Source of the DNA: Heliocidaris tuberculata
Lineage: Eukaryota > Echinodermata > Echinoidea > Camarodonta > Echinometridae
Reading direction: 5' to 3'
DNA: 64,000 bases
Assembly: GCA_025618425.1 (NCBI GenBank)
Contig: CM046850.1
Location: 12,064,971 to 12,128,970, forward strand
The notes under the pieces were generated by a model that did not search any database, had not been told where the DNA came from, and was given only the letters and a program-made list of their open reading frames with translations. Both the position numbers and the translations under genes were made by a program. Within the stretch, counting starts at the first letter, position 1. Every line of letters starts with the position of its first letter. Of this stretch, positions 56,014 to 64,000 are shown one piece after another.

Positions 56014-56221
56014 GTAAGCTAGTCCATAATGAGAACAAATACCTGTGTAGTAGCGTAGTACAAGTAGGAATGGTGATAATGATGAAAAAAAGGTATAAAG
56101 AAAAAAGAATAGAAACCTTTCATTGTATTCCAGAGTTGTAGGGTATGGTGATAGTATCAATAATATATGCAACAGAACATGTGGTTTTGTAAGGAGTAAC
56201 CAAGGCTTTAATGTATTCGGT

Positions 56222-56480
56222 ATTTATTACCCTTGCCAGTATCCTTATCATTAAATCAGTATCTGGCAGGATATACCCTTGGTATTTCTCTTTTTGAAGT
56301 AGCCAAAACTAAATATTATTCATGGACATATATTTATCACCCTTGTCAGTACCCTTGCCTGGGAGGATATACCCTTGGTTTTTCTCTTTTTGAAGTAGCC
56401 AAGGCTAAATTGTAATCATTGACATAAATATCACCCTTGTCAGTCAGTACCCATGTCTGACACAATATTCCCTTGGTATT
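56222..56480. repeat. ~110-bp tandem repeat in intron 8, three units
   Basis: The order ATCACCCTTGTCAGTACCC, GGATATACCCTTGGT, TTTCTCTTTTTGAAGTAGCC, AA(G/A)(G/A)CTAAAT repeats from about 56,222, 56,330 and 56,428 with divergence. Confidence 0.8.
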
Positions 56481-56573
56481 CTTTCTGAAGTCTCCCATGC
56501 TTGGTATGATCACCACATGTGTTATGTATCAGTGAGAACCCTGATCTGTACTGCTCTTGATCATTCCTCGCAG

Positions 56574-56705
56574 ATTCATGTTCTGGACAGAGTTTGGGCC
56601 TCCGTCTCAGATAGAGAGAGCCAACTTAGATGGAACCGGACACATGCTGATCAAGACTGGACTGAACTCGCCCAATGGACTGGCATTAGACTTCAACAAT
56701 GACAG
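56574..56705 (+). CDS. Exon 9: YWTD propeller 2 segment
   Basis: The acceptor gatcattcctcgcag and a GTAAAG donor bound 132 bases, phase 2 in and out. It encodes K-FMFWTEFGPPSQIERANLDG, then TGHMLIKTGLNSPNGLALDF and NNDR. FWTE(F/W)G...IERA.LDG and PNGLALDF match the same blade as exon 3 of propeller 1. The equal phase also mirrors exon 3, so the two propellers probably share a duplicated exon structure. Confidence 0.94.
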
Positions 56706-57417
56706 GTAAAGCAGTAATCTAGCTCTTTTTTTTCTTTTGTAGAGATTTACATGTGTGCATTTGCTTGGGTGGTTTCGTTACTTGTGGAATTGATGTTAGT
56801 TGCATTGCATGTAAAGCCCCTCTCACACTTTTTGACACAAGCATCTAATGGACATGTTTAAAATATATTTTTACATAATTATGCAGAGCTTTTTCAAGTT
56901 TTTTCCATTTTTACATAATTATGCCAAGCAATTTTGGGATCCATTTTTGGAATATATCTTGGCACAATTTGAGTGGGGCTCTTGTAAAATAAAGCAGAAT
57001 AGCTTGATCAAGGTTATACTAAGGGCAATAATTGAACTTTAATTCTCCCTCTGTCAAGACCATTGATTTAACCACTGAGCTGTTGTAAGCATGATCTCCT
57101 AAGACCCATTTCACTAGTATATCTCTTTTTTGCAGTTTTATAAAAATGTTTCACATACATGAAAACCTGATGAATTTCACCCTGATATTCTAAGTGAACA
57201 TGAGGAGTATATCATTTTCTCTTCATGTCAAAGGATCTTTAGAGATATATGTCTATAATAGACATAGTATGAACACTCACAATTTACCAGTATCAGTCAT
57301 AAATAGAATGATGCATATGGCACAGGGAAATGGAGATCAGTAAAAGGTGGGACGAGCATATGAAAATATCTGCTGGTATCATCTGTTTACACATTATTAT
57401 TCCTGCTTCTGATACAG

Positions 57418-57535
57418 ATTGTTCTATGCCACACGAGGCGATGGTGTCATCAACTCTGTTGATTTGGATGGGACGGCACCCAGTAGAATCTATCAGAAAT
57501 CGGGGGCAAAGTACTTTGACATTGAATTGTTTCGT
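57418..57535 (+). CDS. Exon 10: YWTD propeller 2 segment, last exon in the window
   Basis: The acceptor ctgcttctgatacag and a GTGAGT donor bound 118 bases, phase 2 in and phase 0 out, the same phases as exon 4. It encodes R-LFYATRGDGVINSVDLDGTA, then PSRIYQKSGAKYFDIELFR. YWTD is replaced by FYAT. By analogy with propeller 1, the next exon should enter in phase 0, carry the closing blade and be followed by an EGF exon. No such exon was found before the LINE at 60.4 kb. Confidence 0.92.
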
Positions 57536-58025
57536 GTGAGTATTTATCAAAAAGAATAATTTAAAAGTTACCACTTTGTACTTTCCTTTGTATATTGTGC
57601 ACACTGTATGTCTTCTCAAAGAGCAGAGTGAATGATTATAACGATGATTATTTTAATTTTTAAACAACTGAAACAGTTGGTTGATGGTTGTAACCAGTCA
57701 AGATCATGTTAAGAAAATGGAAAATATTTTAGCAATTTTAAACAGGTAGAGTTCCTTATGGTTCACAATCTTGGACAAGGCTTGCTTTGTACAGCAGTAC
57801 CTTGTGTATACAAGATGGATTCCATATAAATTCAACATTCAAATGAATCCCTACTTCACTCATGAATAAGGAGTGGAAATTTATATGCAAAAAATGTTGT
57901 GTAATGTGTGACTGAGATTTGAGATCAGAAGCAGTTGATCCATTACCTTGGTATGATTAACTAGACCAGGATACCTCTACAGAATATTTATGAATGTGTG
58001 AATTTTTTTTTGTCTGATCTAATTA

Positions 58026-59581
58026 CAGTCACCCTTGCTTTAGTCAACGTCGCATGTGTCAAATAGTCGCTTTATAAGTCGATGAAAATAAAAAGTCCCA
58101 ATTTATCCTCATAGACGTATGTGTGTTAATTCTCTGTATGAGTCAATGTTTGTAAGTCGATTAATCACCTATGTCGATCAAATTCCCAGAACAGTTCCAA
58201 AGAAAAACAATAAATTCTCACACTGCCCAAGTCGAATGTGTAACCAGTCACTGTCAAAAGCTTCACAAACACCGAAAAAGCTGGCGCGCGCATGCTCCTC
58301 CGTTCACAGTCTCTGCGCTCTCTCTCTCTCTCTCTCTCTATCCTGAATGAGTAGACATTTGGTGCGAAAACTAGCGATCTCTAAGGCAAAACCGTAGAGA
58401 TCAGTGATTGCAACTGAATGAGTAAACATTTGGTGCAAAAACTAGCATATGTTCTACACATGTGGTGGTCAATCGCTGGAAACACTACAGTGCTATGATT
58501 GGTCCAATATCGGCAAATTTGATTGAACTTCGCATAACAACTGAATATCATTTCAGTCATGTGCCGCGTAAAGGGGTTAGATGGGGGCGATGTTTCATGT
58601 TCCGGAAAAACAAATTAGAGGCAACATTGTTCCTTAGTTAGCTAGAATGACATAAATCATATGGCGTTGATGAAGAAGGGATTGAGGCTTCCCGTGGGAA
58701 TGAAATATATTTTGGAGTCAGAATACGAGTCATCTGAAATCAAATACATATTGTACAATATGTAAAAATCCATTTATATAATCGACATTTGTTTTATTTG
58801 TTTAAATTAATTTGTTTAAATGTCGACAGCTAACAAACATCATCGTGCCATTAGAAAATTGAGACATCATCGTCAGAGAAATCAGAATTGTCTTTACTCT
58901 TTCTGGAGCATGGTAAAATGCCTTCTTCTCCTTGACAGAAAATGTGATTCGCAATTTCAGAGAATATCTTTATTGAATAACAAGATTAGAGAGCAGAGTT
59001 ATCCAGTCGAATGTAATTTACCCGGATACAATTCTTATCAGCCTCGTTAGAGAATGATGTGGATCATCATGATAATTAAAATGAAACGAATATTTATTCT
59101 TTATAAAGCGTGTCATTTTGTCTTCAAGGAAATAACTTTGATTCATTATTTTAATGAATATCGTTAGCAGGAGATTTTAAATAGCAGAATTACCAAGGTA
59201 AATTCATGCATCTGGTAACAATATTTTTATCAGCATCGTTAGAGAATTATATGGATCTTCATGATTATTAAAATAAAATGAATATTTATTCTTCATAAAG
59301 CACATCGTATGTTTTCAGTCTTCAAAGAAAATAATTCGTTATTTCAATGAATATCGTTAGTGGGAGATTTTAAATAGCAGAATTATTGAGTTAAATGCAT
59401 GGATGGGATACGTGTAATGACAATGAAGCCACAAGCGCACTGCCGTGGCGTTCCCAAGATATGTTAGCTGCAGGGACAATGTGTAAGTTGAATTTTCTTT
59501 GACTTCCGCACAAGTAAAAAACCGCCTAAGTCGACGCATTTCACTCATTCCTGTCAAGATCGACTTAAGTGAAGTTGACTG
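58026..59581. mobile_element. Tc1/mariner (pogo/Tigger-like) non-autonomous element
   Basis: The left end is CAGTCACCCTTGCTTTAGTC and the right end, reversed, CAGTCAACTTCACTTAAGTC. TA lies directly outside both (58,024-58,025 and 59,582-59,583). The subterminal sequence is rich in AAGTCGA/GTCGAC words. The 1556-bp interior has a (CT)n run (58,319-58,338) and a ~190-bp tandem duplication (about 59,025-59,400; TTATCAGC.TCGTTAGAGAAT, AATATTTATTCTT, GAATATCGTTAG). No DDD/E transposase is visible. Confidence 0.68.
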
Positions 59582-60670
59582 TACTATAAATATTTGTACT
59601 TCTCTACCTGGGGCACATACAGTAGCTTATATACTGACTGCTTTTCTAATTTCCATTGACCTGTCCTACTAGTCGCTGTCACCTTTAAATGTAGACCCAT
59701 TGGAACAGGTGACTGGTGAATGGAATTAAAAAAGCAGTCTTTAGATGTACAACAGTTGTAATGTGTGACCCGTCAAATCAAACTGAGACAGAATTCACTG
59801 GGCTTAGAACCCAAGAAAAGGGGGGGAAATTGTGAAATATATCAAATTTGGGGAAATTATTATTCTTGAATTATTTGAATCTCCAGTGTTTCATGAATGC
59901 TCTGTAAAAATTTTTAGTCCTAAATATTATTGGAAGGGGTAGAAAAGTTAGTTTTTCTGGGAGTGCTTCTTTCGGTCAAATCTTTAGAATTTGTGGACAT
60001 TGAGCGAGAGCAATCATATACCAGGCCACACCCCTAGCTATGTGAGGCTTTTATTTGTTTGATGTTCCAGGTCACATGATTTTTTCCGAAATATTCGCCA
60101 AGTTATGTTGTGTGCTAGACAGGCTCGTCCCTTCTAGCATGCATACATGTGTGAAAAAAAAGAAGATTTTGTTTTAAGGATTTTGGATTTACCCTTCCGC
60201 ATTAAAACAAACGGATGTTTGAAAGAGAGCTGATTCTAAATATCCTTATATCTAATATAAAAAAGACAAATGAACAATAGATCTATTGATTATAGCCCTT
60301 TTTAACAGCTGTTAACACTGCCTGTTGTATAAAATAGCAAAATACAGCAAATTATTATTGCAAGTTTGAAAAGCTTGATGGGGGGATCAATAATGATGAA
60401 TGAATGAATGATTGATTTTATTCACCAACAATAACATTATGTGTACATGATTTGTCATACAGTAATACTGTTACAAGATTGAAACATATGATAATAGCTG
60501 GTAAATGGGACCAGAAAATAGCACAAGTGCTAGTCGAGCCTGGCCCCTCTACAAAGTTTACATAGTAGATGATATTAATTCCATTACAAACATAACAATT
60601 ACAAGAACTTACATAGATATCTTGGTGTTACATGTACATGTACATTTACATATTGAACAAAACATAATAC

Positions 60671-61750
60671 TTATTGATTTAAAAGATGTTCTTTTAACGA
60701 TTTCCTAAAACTGCTTCTGGATGATTTTAATTTAATATCGGTTGGTATTTTATTCCATAAATCACTTCCTAAAAAAGAAAGAGAAAATTGTCCTTGGGTA
60801 GTCCTTAATTTGGGTAAATGTACCTGTCGACCTGTTTTTTGTCTCGTTGAATAATTGTGTTGTATCGTATCACAATAATCTATCAAAGAGTGGGGTAAGT
60901 TATTATTACTCAGGTCATACATGAAGGTTCCTACACATAAATAGTGCATATCAAACACATTGAGGATCTTTAAATCTCGAAATAATTGGCGAGTATGAGC
61001 TCGCCAGTGGCTAAATGTGATGGCACGTACTGCCATTTTTTGACTGCTAAATAAACAATTTAAGCTACTTTTGTATGTACTCCCCCATACCTCGATTCCA
61101 TAGGTTAGATGTGGCTCTATGAATGCTTTATACAATAAGACTAATGTATATTGGGGTACAACATGTCGCAGGCGGAATAAAATTCCAACGCTTTTCCGTA
61201 TACATGAATTGACAGCTCGAATATGATTGTGCCAAGTTAAATGTTTATCAATCGCTATCCCCACAAAAGTTGCTTCATCAACCTCTTCAATTACCTCTCC
61301 ACCAATTTCTAGTCTACCAGATAGTGTGATTTTCCTCCTTCTGCTAATTAACATAAATTTTGTCTTCAAAGAGTTGATGGTAAGCTTATTTGCAATGCAC
61401 CATTCTTGTATTTTCTTTACATTGATATTTATTTCATTGGCATCAATTTCCTTTCGATTTGCTGGAAATGTGTGAAACAAGTTAGAATCGTCTGCAAATA
61501 GTCTGAAATTGAAAAAGTTAGAAACCGACGGTAAGTCATTGATATAGAGTAAAAACAGTGTTGGTCCTAAAACTGATCCCTGTGGAACACCGCATCTGAT
61601 TTTCATTTTGCTGGAGACTATTTCTCCACATTGAACATATTGGTACCTGCGTTCTAGATAATCTTCAAACCATTTCAGTGGAAGACCCCGTATACCATAA
61701 TGAGAGAGTTTCTGTATCAAGACCTTATGATTGATAGTATCAAAAGCTTT
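60671..61750 (-). pseudogene. LINE ORF2, C-terminal part: reverse transcriptase catalytic core
   Basis: Continues ORF2 in the same frame after the single stop at 61,751-61,753. It encodes KAFDT (end of RT block A), then GVPQGSVLGPTLFLLYINDL (block B) and FADDSNLF (the catalytic YXDD-type box). The thumb and a C-terminal domain follow (GTFMYDLSNNNLPHSL, YSTRQKTG, LWNKIPTDIK) to a normal stop. The region starting at 61,720 is a long intact frame (349 codons from an internal Met). It copies RNA into DNA at the nicked target in an active element; here it is separated from its N-terminal half by one nonsense codon. Confidence 0.9.
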
Positions 61751-63613
61751 TTAAAAGTCAATAAAAATCCCGAGTGTAGCTCTACCCTCATCTATCGATT
61801 TTAAAATAGTGTTAGACAAGTTTATCAGTGATAATTTTGTACTATATTTTTGTCTAAATCCATATTGATGATGGTAAAAGGTATTGTTTGATTCTAAAAA
61901 TTGTATCAGCCGGCCATTTGTTATTTTTTCAAAGACTTTACTCAACACTGGTAAGACCGAGATTGGTCTGTAATTCCCAGGTTCCTCTTTTGGTCCCTTT
62001 TTGTGAATAGGTGAAACTTTTGCTATTTTCATTTCATCTGGCATCCTCCCGCACTCTAAGGATAGATTAAAGATATATGCAAGGGCATGTGTTATGCAAG
62101 CAGCACCATCTCGTAATAGTCGTCCAGGTATATTGTCGTAACCACAAGCCTTTTTTATATCTAGATTTGAGAGATGATTCAAAACCTCAGCTTCAGTCAC
62201 AGGCTTCCAAAATAAAGAATTATCAGCTTGTGCCCCTAAGTAAGTTCTATGCGATATACTTTCATGTGGTAAAGCATCCGCTAAGTTCGGACCAATATTT
62301 ACAAAGAAATTATTGAATTCATTTACAATATCATACATAGATGTAATGAGTGTATTTCTTCCATTGACCCTTTTGATAAGCTTGTCTACCTCAGCGACTT
62401 GCGACATTTTTTTCTTTCCGACTAATAATTCATTAATGATACCCCATGTCATACTAGTATTCCACCGGTTAACATGTAATAAATTGCTATAATATGTTCT
62501 CTTTGCATTCTTTAATACCGTAGTCAACACATTTCTATATTTCTTAAATTTTTTCACAACATCTTCATCGTGATTTGTCCTCAAGACTTTTGCGTACAAC
62601 TTTTGTTTCTTTCGTATTGATTTAATTATCCCTGTCGTAATCCATGGTTTCCTTTTGATATCTTTCTTTTCCCCAATTCGTTTAGTTATCAGTGGTGCAT
62701 GTTTATTACAAATATTAGAGAAAATTGTACAAAAACTAGAGTATGCAACATTCACATCGAGGCAACTAAATACCTCTTCCCAGTTCGAAACAGAAAGTTC
62801 TTCTCTAAACTGTTCAACATTGTATTTCCTATAGCACCGATAAGTAATTTTTTTCTGATTCGAGCATTCTTGGGTTATATTCTTGAAAACTACAAACACT
62901 GCAAAATGATCTGAAATGTCAGTTTGAATGACCCCTGAGTGACATTCAACAAAATCAATGTTTGAATAAATGTGGTCTAATAATGTAGACGATTCTTTAG
63001 TCACTCTTGTCGGTGATTTAATTAATTGTCCTAGTCCCACACATTGCAGAGATGATGTGAAATCATCTACTATATCTTCTGTACTTAACATATTCACATT
63101 AAAATCACCTAGGAGTACACATTTATGTTTATCAATTTTGAGTTGTTCCAGTGTATCTAACAAACTGTTTCGGAACTCTTTAACATTTGTATTAGGTTTT
63201 CTATACAATACAGCAACGATTATTGTAAGTGCATTAGTTATGTTAACTTGTAACCATAGAGATTCTGCATGAATAATGTCACAATTTAGGCGTGTGTACT
63301 TTAGGTGTGATTTGATATAAGCTCCAGCCCCTCCTCCTCTCACATCATTTTTTCGACAGTCTACCTCAAGAGTATAGCCTTGTAAATCTAAAAGAGAAGT
63401 ACATGTATTAGTCACCTCCCAGACTTCTGATAAACCAATAATATCAAATTTAGTATTGATACAATCTTCATACACCAGTTTAAGGTCTTCAAAATTTCTC
63501 ATCAAGGAGCGTATGTTAACATGAGTTAATTTAAAAGAACTAGATGTGTCAAAATTTAGAACATTATCAACATCATTAGGTAACACTTCATAAGAAAAAT
63601 TTGTGTCATTCAT
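61751..63613 (-). pseudogene. LINE ORF2, N-terminal part: AP endonuclease and RT start
   Basis: 620 codons. The apurinic-type endonuclease occupies about residues 25-245: HVNIRSL (31-37), SEVWE (62-66), GDFNVN (169-174), LLDHIYSN (211-218) and SDHFAVF (234-240), which are the metal- and DNA-binding motifs. After a ~250-residue linker comes the RT start: IAKVSPIHKKG, NYRPISVLP and GFRQKYST. The frame ends in GIFIDF-stop where family members have (V/I)D(L/F)(S/K)KAFD. The TAA (61,751-61,753) is therefore a single nonsense change in RT block A, and all else is intact. The start at 63,613 lies about 50 bases after the ORF1 stop. Confidence 0.9.
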
Positions 63614-63664
63614 TAATATTTGGTGAGATTTCTTCTTGCCTTAAAAGTACAGGCCAATGTGCTT

Positions 63665-64000
63665 TTATTCCAAATAATGCAGTTTGAATCTTCGGTAATC
63701 TATGGTGTCCAGTCCTACTTCAAATAGATCATCGGGAGATACAATCCTTTTGAAGCTGTCATCTTTCAACTTGCAAACAATGTTTCCATTCTGTGTAGAA
63801 ACTCTTTTAACGGAAGGACTTGCTTTGGCAGCTTTGAGAACAGCAAACCTCATTGGAGTGATGTCTTCATTGATGTACACACCATCCAAATCCCCTTTCA
63901 GTTTGAAGCGGCCTGCATAAATGGCATCCCTCCTCCTCCTTAGTGAAAACCGCACCAATATCTGGCGCGACTTCCCCTCGGTCTTCTTTCCAACGCGGAA
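63665..64000 (-). CDS. LINE ORF1, C-terminal part (runs off the window)
   Basis: The frame is open to the right edge, beginning FRVGKKTEGKSRQILVRFSL, then RRRRDAIYAGRFKLKGDLDG, VYINEDITPMRFAVLKAAKA and ending YRRFKLHYLE. The (R)ILVRF..(R)RD.I........VYINEDLT pattern is the conserved basic C-terminal domain of LINE ORF1 RNA-binding proteins. It binds element RNA and is needed for retrotransposition in related elements. No stop or shift is seen in this part. It lies upstream of ORF2 on the same strand. Confidence 0.82.
   Translation of the reverse strand, partial: FRVGKKTEGKSRQILVRFSLRRRRDAIYAGRFKLKGDLDGVYINEDITPMRFAVLKAAKASPSVKRVSTQNGNIVCKLKDDSFKRIVSPDDLFEVGLDTIDYRRFKLHYLE

Larger units (their letters stand above)
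60392..64000 (-). mobile_element. Near-full-length LINE (non-LTR retrotransposon), 5' end beyond the window
   Basis: On the minus strand: the ORF1 C-terminus (64,000-63,665), then ORF2 with AP endonuclease and reverse transcriptase (63,613-60,671), then ~260 bases of 3' UTR ending in a (TTCA)n-like tail (minus strand; AATGAATGAATGATTG on plus, 60,392-60,413). ORF2 is open except for one stop. It lies downstream of exon 10, presumably in an intron and antisense to the receptor gene. The clade is CR1/L2/Rex-like by motif style; not resolved further. Confidence 0.92.

Noticed and set aside
58820..59050. 76-codon frame in the Tigger-like element as transposase
   Set aside because: It is His/Arg-rich at the start but has no DDD/E or helix-turn-helix pattern, and is too short.
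57536..60390. The next exon of the receptor (closing blade of propeller 2)
   Set aside because: AG acceptors near 58,026, 59,671, 60,071 and 60,309 were read in all needed phases and run into stops without propeller or EGF motifs. The exon is probably beyond the LINE.

Overview
This is a eukaryotic genomic window. It is intron-rich, about 35-40% GC by eye, and crowded with mobile-element debris. The gene content (an LRP-type YWTD/EGF receptor with many short phased exons) and the repeats suggest a marine deuterostome invertebrate, most likely an echinoderm such as a sea urchin. The repeats pointing there are GGGGGTGTTTCATAAAGC-type and TTAAAGGGCAAT-type MITEs, a TU-like fold-back element, Penelope-like retroelements and echinoid-style LINEs. 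The species call is inference.

Layout. 1-1.3 kb: the last two coding exons (+) of an unidentified multipass membrane protein, then a long 3' region. 2.3-18.7 kb: intergenic. It holds a poly-G-ended element (2 copies), a TTAA MITE, perfect hairpins and a ~5.1 kb fold-back structure made of inverted tandem arrays (11.5-16.6 kb). 18.8-57.5 kb: one + strand gene. It has a signal-peptide exon at 18,813, a ~22.7 kb first intron, then nine exons (41,620-57,535). Splice phases fit throughout, and the exons encode a YWTD beta-propeller, an EGF module and a second propeller. The gene runs off the right edge. 60.4-64.0 kb: a nearly full-length LINE on the - strand, apparently inside the next intron of that gene.

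The introns record mobile-element history. At least five hAT-type MITEs have 8-bp target duplications that are exact or differ by one base. One sits cleanly inside a Penelope-like reverse transcriptase relic at 45.2 kb. A PIF/Harbinger-like element (35.3-37.8 kb, TTA duplications) contains both a hAT MITE and a 749-bp inverted tandem array. A head-to-head Penelope junction is marked by a perfect 43-nt palindrome at 45,015. Hammerhead-ribozyme-like motifs lie at 46.86 and 47.29 kb and on both strands of a 1.24 kb fold-back element at 47.5-48.8 kb.

The most unusual local event touches the gene itself. A tandem duplication carried the splice acceptor and first 45 bases of exon 4, fused to Penelope sequence, to a position upstream of the real exon. 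Used as an exon, it would end the protein inside the first propeller. A second lead is a ~150-bp satellite at 53.5-54.7 kb carrying recurrent AGGTCA nuclear-receptor-type half sites.

Most short open frames in the window overlap microsatellites, poly-G/C tracts or MITEs and are not genes. All repeat-family and receptor-family names come from motif reading without database searches.
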